Below, in pieces: positions 45,611-53,519 of a stretch of 64,000 nucleotides of DNA (positions are counted from its first letter, which is position 1; each line of letters opens with the position of its first letter). Below the pieces are notes generated by a model. It worked only from the letters and a program-made list of their open reading frames with translations, did no database searches and was not told where the DNA came from. Source of the DNA: an uncultured Muribaculaceae bacterium (GTDB lineage: Bacteria > Bacteroidota > Bacteroidia > Bacteroidales > Muribaculaceae); contig CALUMG010000010.1 in the NCBI GenBank assembly GCA_944321705.1, forward strand, positions 36,273-100,272, given 5' to 3'. A program made the position numbers and the translations under genes.

Positions 45611-48600
45611 CTATTGGACAGCTGTGTTTTTGTGTAACATGATTGATTCAGTGCCTTTGTTATAACCGATGACAACATCATTGAATCGGGCTTCGTCATA
45701 GCCAAACACAGGCTTGGTGTATTTCTTGTATTTGGTTGACATGACTCCGGCAAGGTAGTTGGCATAATATTGTAAATCGGCCAAAGCAACGACATCCAAT
45801 CCATAACTGCGGTAATTTTGATGCAACTCGATCAAGAACGATTCTGATTTCTCGATAAAGCCGTTTTCTTCATATCCTGCCGATATGAGATTTTTGAGAA
45901 GTATCAATATGTTTTTGTAAGTGATGCAATTGGCAACCGGTAATGCGGCAAATACATAATCAATAATTCTTGAAACGTTTCCTTTCAATTTATAAAATGT
46001 GAAAAATGCGGCAATAGCTTCGTTCCTTATTTCACGATTGTTGCTGAACAATGATTTGCAGAGAGAACTTTCGATATCGGCAGGTAGTTCATGCTCATCG
46101 TTGATAGATATTTTCACTTTCATCGACAAGCATTGGTAGCCGGCCGATTCAAGCCATGACAAGTGCTTTTTTAGTTGGTCAATTTCAATAGAAGTGAAAA
46201 TGGTCAAATTCATAGAACATAAAAAATCGGATGTAGAGCCAATTATTTCGGTAGTAAATTTTCGTATTCCTCCGAAGCATTTATAATTGTCATTGCGTTC
46301 AAAAACTGTCTTGTTTTTGTCAATCAATGCGAAATCATGAAGCATGATACGCCTTTTTTGGTCGTCAGTAAGGCAATTCAATTTACTAAATAAGATTAAC
46401 TTGTCAAGGTCATCATTCCATTGGCTTAGTGGAACAGAAGTCGTGTCGTAATTGTATTCTGTTTCGCGGAAATTTTCCACGGCTTTGATCGCCAACTGCG
46501 TGAGTTGATTTTTTTCATCAGCGTCGGCTTTTATGTAGCTATAAGTGTATAAAGCATCTTCCACGGGCGATTCCACATCGCGCCATTCTTTTATGGCTGT
46601 GGCGATGCTGGTTTTATTGTTTTCTGTCAGGCCTTGGCATGGCCAAATCAAATCCAAGCATACCAATGCTTGAACTTTTGCTTCTAATTTCTCGCTCTTA
46701 ATGCCTTTTATTATGCGGCTTACAATGTTTTCGGAGATATGGTAGTTGTAAAATACGCGATCAGGGACAGGGAAGCCTATGTTGTATTCTGTTTCGATTT
46801 CTTTTTCAGAAAGAAGCGGGTCTAATGCAATATATAGGTTATTGTTGGTTAAACAGTCATACGCATATTTTAAATGCTTTGAGACATGAGGCATGTCTAA
46901 AGCCAAAATGGCTTTTACATAGCGTAGTACCCTGTCTTCGCTGACTTTGGTGCATAATCGTCCTAATGTGACCGGTAAAATATTCATTATCCTACTTTTT
47001 TGGACATCGACATGTTTTTGCTTTACATGTTCAAGCTGGCAAATCAGTTCGTCGAACAGTTGATTTGCCAATGGCATGTCGATAGTCGCCAATTGTTCTC
47101 GTCCAAGCACTTTGTCGATTACGGAACTGCTTGCCGACATCATCATGGTGTTCCAAGCTAAATTCCATGAATATTCAAACAGATGCGAAAGGGAGAATTC
47201 TAAGAATTTGTCATTTGTTTGATACATGGGCAATCCCAGCTGTTCTTTAATCAACAACCATTTGCAGGGATAAAAGAAATCTTTTACATAACCGCTGCCG
47301 CCGAAATGCCAGCTATGTGAGTAATATCCTAATCGGAATTGATGCCGGTTGCTGTAACCTTGCGGTGTTTCATTCTCGTATGCACTGTGGCTGAGCCTTG
47401 ATGAAATTTCTCCAATGGAGTCACCTGTCGCGAGTTTCAGAATATCGTCATTTTCTTGGCCATTTTTATTAGGGCTGCTTTGGTTCAATGCGGCTACAAT
47501 GAATTTTATGCATGAGCGCGCATGTGCGTCATCCTTGTTTTGAAACAGGGATTTGCTGATAATTGACATGCACTCGGTCATTAAATCAAAAGCCTCTTTC
47601 TTGTTGCCAAGGTAAATTAGTAGATTGGCTTTTTGAATGCAATTTTGATAGTTCCCAAAATCGACATTCCAGTTGCTTAATATTTTTTGCACCGACTCGA
47701 AATCAAGTCTTGCGATGGCGAAAAGAGCTCGTTCATAACAAACAGCCCTTTGGACACAATCATCGGCATTCTGTAATTTAGCGCACAGTAGTTCAAATTT
47801 CTCGGGCTCATGATTATGCCGGTAGATTGCAAGCAATGAAATCTGCAAAGACTCAAGCATGGATTTTTCGGACAGAGACATCTCTTCGCCACTATTGTCA
47901 TTGAGTTTCTCGAGGGCTTTTATAAAGCTGTCAAATTTTTTTGGCGTGGCCGAAATGGACATTCTCCAATCCAGCTCATAAATGAATTTCAATAAGCATT
48001 TGTTGTCGGTTATTTCATTGATAAGTTTGTCGTAGTAATACAAACCTTCGTTTACATCGTTGAAATCTTTTTCATGCTCCTTGGGTAAAATCAACCACCC
48101 GGGATAAGATTTCCGGATGCTTTCCAGTTCTTTTATTTTTTGTTCTATGTATCCAGGTTCCTTAATCTTATCATCAATTTCGCGTATGTTAATCGAGCCG
48201 TTCCATGCCAAAGGCTTTTGTTTCAAATAATTTAAGAAAAAGTCATAGGCTTCTTCAAAGTTTGCAATGCCGTTAATTTCGGCAAGATTGATGTAGTCGA
48301 TGCCCATTTGGGCAAGCAATGCCTTTTCGGCCGCATGGAATTCGGTTTTATAGGTCACGAGATAGGTGGGGCATAATTTTTCTATGCCAATGACATCGCG
48401 CAACCATCCAATCCAAGCACGGAAATTAGGATCTTCTCCCGAAAAGCCGATTAGGCATACTAAACTTTCGAGGAAGCATTGTCGGGCCGTATTTACCATG
48501 TCGGGGTGGTCGGCAGTGTATCGTCGATAATCCTCTTGCGTCATTATGTAAGGGTGAATGTTTGGGAAGCTGCCATGAAGTTTAATGATGCGTGGTGATG

Positions 48601-49060
48601 TCTTGTAGAGCAAAGTTTCCTTGTTTGTCACTAAAGTGTAGCTGCTTGCAGTTTGCTGCGCGGCTCTTTCCAGCAGAGTGTCGTAATTGGTCGTGAGGAT
48701 ATCTTTCCAGGGCAATTCCACCATCTTCTCATGAAGTCGGCCAGGCCTTATGAGATTGTCGGGCAGGGCTGCTTCCAAGATGCAATCAAGTTCGTTGTGG
48801 CCATATTGGGCGTCGACCATCGAAGCTAATCTCACCACGTCGCTGTTGTCTTCCCGCTTGTCGTCGTTGTCACCGTATAGCTTGTCAAGAAAAACATCTC
48901 TTAGCTGACTCCATGTTTTCATTGTGGCGTTGCCAGGAATGACGGCATTCAGGCTGAACCCGGCACCGACAAACGCAGTGACACGATTGATGTTCATGTA
49001 TTGCCTCACATGTTCCAGCTTAGAAGCGATAGACGATGGTATCTTCCCTTTATAATCCAT
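45611..49060 (-). CDS. SIR2-domain protein, DSR-like anti-phage candidate (1149 residues)
   Basis: Residues about 20-280 form a SIR2-like NADase domain: Gly-rich loop 'VTAFVGAGFSLNAVIPG' (G32-A-G-F-S36), 'WKDILTTNYDTLLERAAQ' with Asn125 and Asp127, and 'RIIKLHGSFPN' with His162, the Asn and His positions that are catalytic in defence-associated sirtuins. Residues 290-1149 are a long, mostly helical region without a visible P-loop or transmembrane segment, as in DSR-type proteins that sense phage proteins and then deplete NAD+ to abort infection. It is not an Avs/STAND architecture and has no HerA partner. It sits next to and divergent from the CRISPR-Cas operon, sharing a 450-base intergenic region. 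Confident: SIR2 domain. Inferred: defence role. The trigger is unknown. Confidence 0.8.
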   Translation of the reverse strand: MDYKGKIPSSIASKLEHVRQYMNINRVTAFVGAGFSLNAVIPGNATMKTWSQLRDVFLDKLYGDNDDKREDNSDVVRLASMVDAQYGHNELDCILEAALPDNLIRPGRLHEKMVELPWKDILTTNYDTLLERAAQQTASSYTLVTNKETLLYKTSPRIIKLHGSFPNIHPYIMTQEDYRRYTADHPDMVNTARQCFLESLVCLIGFSGEDPNFRAWIGWLRDVIGIEKLCPTYLVTYKTEFHAAEKALLAQMGIDYINLAEINGIANFEEAYDFFLNYLKQKPLAWNGSINIREIDDKIKEPGYIEQKIKELESIRKSYPGWLILPKEHEKDFNDVNEGLYYYDKLINEITDNKCLLKFIYELDWRMSISATPKKFDSFIKALEKLNDNSGEEMSLSEKSMLESLQISLLAIYRHNHEPEKFELLCAKLQNADDCVQRAVCYERALFAIARLDFESVQKILSNWNVDFGNYQNCIQKANLLIYLGNKKEAFDLMTECMSIISKSLFQNKDDAHARSCIKFIVAALNQSSPNKNGQENDDILKLATGDSIGEISSRLSHSAYENETPQGYSNRHQFRLGYYSHSWHFGGSGYVKDFFYPCKWLLIKEQLGLPMYQTNDKFLEFSLSHLFEYSWNLAWNTMMMSASSSVIDKVLGREQLATIDMPLANQLFDELICQLEHVKQKHVDVQKSRIMNILPVTLGRLCTKVSEDRVLRYVKAILALDMPHVSKHLKYAYDCLTNNNLYIALDPLLSEKEIETEYNIGFPVPDRVFYNYHISENIVSRIIKGIKSEKLEAKVQALVCLDLIWPCQGLTENNKTSIATAIKEWRDVESPVEDALYTYSYIKADADEKNQLTQLAIKAVENFRETEYNYDTTSVPLSQWNDDLDKLILFSKLNCLTDDQKRRIMLHDFALIDKNKTVFERNDNYKCFGGIRKFTTEIIGSTSDFLCSMNLTIFTSIEIDQLKKHLSWLESAGYQCLSMKVKISINDEHELPADIESSLCKSLFSNNREIRNEAIAAFFTFYKLKGNVSRIIDYVFAALPVANCITYKNILILLKNLISAGYEENGFIEKSESFLIELHQNYRSYGLDVVALADLQYYANYLAGVMSTKYKKYTKPVFGYDEARFNDVVIGYNKGTESIMLHKNTAVQ

Positions 49061-49126
49061 ATCAAAAAACTTTAGTTTGCACGATGTTTAATTTTATAGC
49101 TTAAATTATAGGCGATAGGCAGCATG

Positions 49127-49156
49127 CAAAATTAAAAGAAGAATTCTAATGGGCAA
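49127..49156 (-). promoter_or_regulatory. Probable promoter of the SIR2 gene
   Basis: On the minus strand TTG (49156-49154), 19 bases, TAATTTTG (49134-49127), about 65 bases upstream of the ATG at 49060. Spacer is one base short of ideal. Confidence 0.55.
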
Positions 49157-49216
49157 GAAATCACAGATGTAAATTCAAAGAATTATTTGATAAAATATCA
49201 TCGAAACGAAATCGCT

Positions 49217-49250
49217 AGTACTGGAAATAATCGAGATTATTTCTTGTACT
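49217..49250. promoter_or_regulatory. Long dyad overlapping the cas promoter (candidate operator)
   Basis: AGTAC (49217-49221) and GTACT (49246-49250), with GAAATAATC (49224-49232) and GATTATTTC (49235-49243) inside, centred on GA at 49233-49234. Only one 2-base step per arm fails to pair. The right arm contains the TTG (-33) of the presumed cas promoter, so a dimeric protein bound here would block RNA polymerase. Confidence 0.6.
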
Positions 49251-49274
49251 GCATTTAATTTTTGCATATATTTG
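49244..49274 (+). promoter_or_regulatory. Probable promoter of the cas operon
   Basis: TTG (49244-49246), 20 bases, TATATTTG (49267-49274). Start expected near 49281, giving a leader of about 230 bases before cas6. No better match was seen closer to the gene. Confidence 0.65.
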
Positions 49275-49316
49275 AGAACCGATGCTTCTAATCATATGAA
49301 TGCCATGTTAAAAAGT

Positions 49317-49366
49317 CATTTATTGCCTTGAAACACAAATATATATTGCATAAGTTCATTTATTGC
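49317..49366 (+). repeat. Shrunken repeat-like / spacer-like element in the cas leader
   Basis: CATTTATTGCCTTGAAAC (49317-49334) looks like the array repeat with its middle removed: its start resembles CTTTTAATTG and its end CTTGAAAC resembles ATTGAAAC. It is followed by 22 bases, then CATTTATTGC again (49357-49366), exactly 40 bases after the first. The 22-base part begins ACAAATATAT, and CAAATATAT also occurs on the minus strand of the -7 box region (49266-49274). Compare CreR-type guides of I-B systems; chance similarity is possible. Confidence 0.35.
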
Positions 49367-49510
49367 GGCAGAATAGTACCAGATGATATTTTGTTGATTT
49401 AAGGATATGGTGAAGAGCTATAATAAGATTTTGTAGTTCTTTGTAGAGACTTTGTTAAATGATTTCAAATTTATGTATGGAAGCAGATAAAATATTAGCT
49501 ATTGAGTGAT

Positions 49511-50290
49511 ATGCGTTTCAAATTACTATTGCAAGTCAATAAAAGAGCATTTGGAAACAAACTGCCTATAAATTATCAATATGAGCAGTCGGCAGCGATA
49601 TACAAGATTTTGTCGAGTGCCGATTTGAAATATGCTTCGTGGCTCCATGACAATGGATTCCAGCTTGAAAGTGGCAAGAGATTTAAATTGTTTACTTTTT
49701 CTAGGTTCAAAATACCGCAACGAAGAATTTTGCCAAAAGAAGAACGATTGCTGATTTTGTCGGATACTGTAGAATGGCAAATCGGTTTTTTACCTGAAAA
49801 AAGTACTGATAGTTTTATTCAAGGAATATTTCAGGACCAGATTTTTGAAATTGGTGACAAAAAGTCGGTTGTTCAATTTATTGTGCAAAGTGTGGAAATA
49901 TTGCCTGAACCCGATTATTCCAATAAGAAGATTTTTATCACAATGTCTCCGCTTTGCTTGAAGTTCCATCGCATCGATAATAATACCGATTATTTGTCGC
50001 CAACTGATGTTAGGGCATCTTTTGTGTTATTCAACGGGTTATTTGACCGTTATAGGCTGTTTTATGGCAAAGAGTGCCCTTATTCTTTGTCAGAATGCAA
50101 ATTAAAAGTACTTAATGAACCTAAGTCGGTAGTTGTAAAATTGAAAGCTGATACTCGAGAGGAGACAAAAGTGCGTGGATTCTTGTGCAAAATAGAGGTG
50201 CAGGCACCTATAGAATTGATGCGGTTAATGTATGAAGGAGGAGTTGGGTCGCTGACCTCGCAGGGTTTCGGATGTTTGAAGGCGGATTAA
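49511..50290 (+). CDS. cas6: CRISPR RNA endonuclease Cas6
   Basis: 259 residues from ATG 49511 (MRFKLLLQVNKRAFGN); the frame also has a TTG nine bases earlier, less likely. Cuts the pre-crRNA within each repeat, leaving an 8-base 5' tag. N-terminal ferredoxin-like fold with 'YQYEQSAAIYKILSSAD' and a candidate catalytic His46 in 'YASWLHDNGFQLESG'; the C-terminal glycine-rich RNA-binding loop 'MYEGGVGSLTSQGFGCLKAD' is typical. First gene of the operon, 56 bases before cas8b1. Probably transcribed from the promoter at 49244. Confidence 0.92.
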   Translation: MRFKLLLQVNKRAFGNKLPINYQYEQSAAIYKILSSADLKYASWLHDNGFQLESGKRFKLFTFSRFKIPQRRILPKEERLLILSDTVEWQIGFLPEKSTDSFIQGIFQDQIFEIGDKKSVVQFIVQSVEILPEPDYSNKKIFITMSPLCLKFHRIDNNTDYLSPTDVRASFVLFNGLFDRYRLFYGKECPYSLSECKLKVLNEPKSVVVKLKADTREETKVRGFLCKIEVQAPIELMRLMYEGGVGSLTSQGFGCLKAD

Positions 50291-50346
50291 AGATGAAAAA
50301 GCCATGATAGAATATACAAGTTTAGAATTTTGAAAAAAGGAAATCA

Positions 50347-51747
50347 ATGAGAAACAATTACAATATAAATGAAGATGCATTATTTTGCGTAACCGGAGAT
50401 CCGTTTGTTGATGCTGGAGGGTACGCATTGCGAGAGTTGGCCAATCAATTCCCAAATAAAAATATTTTGGAATTAATCATGTTGGCTACCGAAATTTATG
50501 TCGATAAATGGGAAGCAAAGATCAATCCTTATTTTTTAAATTCAAATATTACACAACCTGCTTTTGACTTTGCAAGAAAGAAAAGTGAAACAAAAGCTTA
50601 TTTTGAAAGAATGTTGAATGGAAATTTACCTTCTCAAAAAGGTTATTGCAGAATTACAGGCATGTATACCGATTTGTATCCCTCCGGCAGGAACAACACG
50701 GTATTATCCGGTTCTGGAAAGTTTGTGAATTTTCATCATTCATTTGCGCATGGAATGATGTTGTCAAAAGAAGTGTTGATCAGATATCATTTTTTGCCGT
50801 TAGCCAGTGAACTTGTGTCATCTAAAGTTTCAGTTATAAGCAGTAGCAGTACTATTGTGGCAGAATTGTATGCGCGAAGATGTTGTGCCCGTGTGTTGTC
50901 GGACATAGGAATGAATCAGTCTCAAGGAATTCTTAAGAGTCGGTCTCGTTCTGTAGGGACTGCCATATTTCGTTTTTTGGATGATGTATATACGATTTAT
51001 AAGGATGAAGGTAATGGCGACTCTATTACATTGTACCACTTTACAAATTTTGGAGCCTCTCCGGAAGTTGAAATTTATACATTGCCTTCTAAAGTCTTTT
51101 TATTTTATAGAATTTGCAATAACGCGATATATAAAAAAGAATGGAATGATTTTGTTGCTCATTACTATAAATCAGGTGATTATAAAAACATTTCTTTTGA
51201 TGTTTCTTCGGAATGCTATAAGGTGTCGAACAAATCGGGAAATGTAATTATAAGAGAGTCTGAGTATAAATATTGGAGAAATGTCGTATATGACAAACTA
51301 TTGTCGGGAGAGTGCATTTTGCGTGTGATTTTGCAATACAGCAGGGAGTCGATTTTTAATCTTGAGTTGTTAAGGAATTATTTAATAAACATACATAATA
51401 TGAAAAAAGAAACGGTAGATAAGATTTATCAAATATCAGACTTTATCACGCAGACGTATGATGAGCCTGAAATGAAGAATATTATTCGTAGTCTTGATGG
51501 CATTAAAAATCCTTATTTATTGCGACGGTTCATCTTGAAAAAAGTAATAGCTAAGAATTATATGCAGGGAAATAATGTGCTTGTTTCTGTAGAGGACTAT
51601 GTTAACTATCTATTTCCTGATACAAATTCTTGGATGGAAGTTAGAGATGTGCTGTTGATTGCTATATACCAGAGATTGCATGAGAGGCATCTAAACGTAG
51701 ATGTAGAGACAGAAATAGATGATAATTTTGGAGATGATGTAGAATAA
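50347..51747 (+). CDS. cas8b1: Type I-B CRISPR-associated protein Cas8b1 (Cst1)
   Basis: 466 residues. Large subunit of the I-B Cascade complex, which recognises the PAM and recruits Cas3. N-terminus 'FCVTGDPFVDAGGYALRELA' and the Cys/His-poor 'GYCRITGMYTDLYPSGRNN' fit the Cst1 type; 'FHHSFAHGMMLSKEVLIRYH' and the helical C-terminal half 'DEPEMKNIIRSLDGIKNPYL' follow. Assignment also rests on position between cas6 and cas7. The acidic C-terminus (DVETEIDDNFGDDVE) is unremarkable. Confidence 0.85.
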   Translation: MRNNYNINEDALFCVTGDPFVDAGGYALRELANQFPNKNILELIMLATEIYVDKWEAKINPYFLNSNITQPAFDFARKKSETKAYFERMLNGNLPSQKGYCRITGMYTDLYPSGRNNTVLSGSGKFVNFHHSFAHGMMLSKEVLIRYHFLPLASELVSSKVSVISSSSTIVAELYARRCCARVLSDIGMNQSQGILKSRSRSVGTAIFRFLDDVYTIYKDEGNGDSITLYHFTNFGASPEVEIYTLPSKVFLFYRICNNAIYKKEWNDFVAHYYKSGDYKNISFDVSSECYKVSNKSGNVIIRESEYKYWRNVVYDKLLSGECILRVILQYSRESIFNLELLRNYLINIHNMKKETVDKIYQISDFITQTYDEPEMKNIIRSLDGIKNPYLLRRFILKKVIAKNYMQGNNVLVSVEDYVNYLFPDTNSWMEVRDVLLIAIYQRLHERHLNVDVETEIDDNFGDDVE

Positions 51748-51765
51748 ATTTAAATATGATTGGAT

Positions 51766-52836
51766 ATGAATAAAAATTTAAAAGTACAAGGTTATTATTT
51801 GATTGATGTAGATGTTGTCGCATTGAATAATGCAGGAAAGAACGTTACGTCTAATTTTGACAATGCGGTAGCGACTAAAGTCATTTATAAAAATGGTTCT
51901 CAATATCCTTATGTGTCGGGACAGGCAGTTCGTTCTTGGTGGCGTGATTCTCTTCAGAAGAATATGGGATGGACGCTTTCTCCCGTTATTCGTGATGATA
52001 AAGTTTCTTACACGCAGGCCAATCCATTGGAATACCCTGATGATGACGTATTTGGATATATGAAGGCTGCTTCCGAAACTATTGAAGACGAGAAAGGGAA
52101 AAAGAAGAAAGTCAACATAACTGTTACTCGTGTTTCTCCATTGAAAAATTCTGCTTTGATTTCCATTAGTTCTGTACGTCCAGTAGAGAACTGGTCAAGT
52201 ATGGCACGCGGAGAAGGGGATTCGGTTCCATATTCCAAACAGGAGTATAGTGCGATAATGAAAGGTATGTTCAGTTTGGATTTGAATATGGTTGGAACGT
52301 TCTCCGATTATAATAAAACAGGGTATAAGAATTTGTCGCATAAACTAAAAGAAGAAGCACTGTCAAAAGAAGGATGTGAGGAAGTGGATGATTGCTATGT
52401 GCCAGGTAGTAAATTGATAAGAATGTCGGTTGAGGAACGTGTGTCTCGCACAATAGACACCATAAAAGTTTTGAAAAACATTTCTGGAGGCGCAATGCAG
52501 ACAAACAATATGGGGGACGTTACGCCTAAATTTATTATATTGGCAACAACAAACTCAGGAAATCATCCGTTTTCACATGTTGTTTCCAGTTATGGAGATC
52601 GTGATGAGATGGCTCGACTAAACATGGATGCATTGAAAGAAGTGCTGGCAGAGTATAAAGAAGATTTTGTCGGAAAGGTCTTTATTGGAAAAAGAACAGG
52701 TTTCTGGGATGATACAGAATCGGAGTTGAAGGGACTACAACAGCAATATGCCGATATTGTCGTTTTTGGACCGGTTAATGCAATAATTGATGAATACTGC
52801 GAACAGGTCGCCATGCAAATGAGAGCAATGATATGA
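51766..52836 (+). CDS. cas7: Cascade backbone protein Cas7 (Cst2/DevR type)
   Basis: 356 residues from ATG 51766 (MNKNLKVQGYYLIDVDVVAL); a TTG at 51760 in frame is less likely. Cas7 polymerises along the crRNA spacer. 'LNNAGKNVTSNFDNAVATKV' and 'YPYVSGQAVRSWWRDSLQKN' are hallmarks of the Cst2 family; 'RVSPLKNSALISISS' and 'NISGGAMQTNNMGDVTPKFI' follow. ATGA overlap with cas5. Confidence 0.92.
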   Translation: MNKNLKVQGYYLIDVDVVALNNAGKNVTSNFDNAVATKVIYKNGSQYPYVSGQAVRSWWRDSLQKNMGWTLSPVIRDDKVSYTQANPLEYPDDDVFGYMKAASETIEDEKGKKKKVNITVTRVSPLKNSALISISSVRPVENWSSMARGEGDSVPYSKQEYSAIMKGMFSLDLNMVGTFSDYNKTGYKNLSHKLKEEALSKEGCEEVDDCYVPGSKLIRMSVEERVSRTIDTIKVLKNISGGAMQTNNMGDVTPKFIILATTNSGNHPFSHVVSSYGDRDEMARLNMDALKEVLAEYKEDFVGKVFIGKRTGFWDDTESELKGLQQQYADIVVFGPVNAIIDEYCEQVAMQMRAMI

Positions 52837-53519
52837 AAGTTTATCGTGTGAAATTAACCTCATGGACTGCCAGCTTTCGTTTTCCTAATATTATTTCAGG
52901 ATACCAACCTACGTTGCCGGTTCCTCCAATTAGTACTGTGCTGGGAATTCTAAATGCGAGTGCAGGAACTTATTTGGAATATGGCAAGCTTGATATTGGA
53001 TACTATTTTGAATATTCAGGTAAGACTATTGATATTGAGACTATATATCAAGTTGAGTTGGATAGTAATAATATTCCTAAAAATCAAGTGAAATCCAATA
53101 TTATCAGGAGGGAGATTTTGTCAGGTGCATGTCTGTATATATACATGTTGGAAAAAAGTCTGGCTGATTTGTTCAAGAGACCTTATTATCAATTATTATT
53201 GGGACGTAGTTCTGATTTGGCAACGGTAGAAGAAATAAAAGAATTGGAATTGGAAGAATCTGAAGTTTCATTTTATGTGAAGGGACAGGTGATACCTTTT
53301 GGCAAATATCATTTACCTGGGATAATACAAGCTTTCCCAAAGTATTTTTCCAATACGATTCCGCGCCAGAATTTGGGAACCAGTCCATTTTCTGTTATAC
53401 CGTTTGATGCGGCCGAGCATCGAGTTGACATGCCTTCATGCAGAGATATTATAAATGGGAAGCCGATAGACATTTATATTCATAGACTGAATTTTGATAA
53501 AGATAATGAAGGAAACTAA
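52833..53519 (+). CDS. cas5: Cascade protein Cas5 (Cas5t, type I-B)
   Basis: 228 residues. Caps the 5' handle of the crRNA. N-terminal RAMP strand 'VYRVKLTSWTASFRFPNIIS' and the glycine-rich 'GYQPTLPVPPISTVLGILNA' are characteristic. The ATG overlaps the cas7 stop (ATGA at 52833-52836), and the last bases overlap the cas3 start. Confidence 0.9.
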   Translation: MKVYRVKLTSWTASFRFPNIISGYQPTLPVPPISTVLGILNASAGTYLEYGKLDIGYYFEYSGKTIDIETIYQVELDSNNIPKNQVKSNIIRREILSGACLYIYMLEKSLADLFKRPYYQLLLGRSSDLATVEEIKELELEESEVSFYVKGQVIPFGKYHLPGIIQAFPKYFSNTIPRQNLGTSPFSVIPFDAAEHRVDMPSCRDIINGKPIDIYIHRLNFDKDNEGN

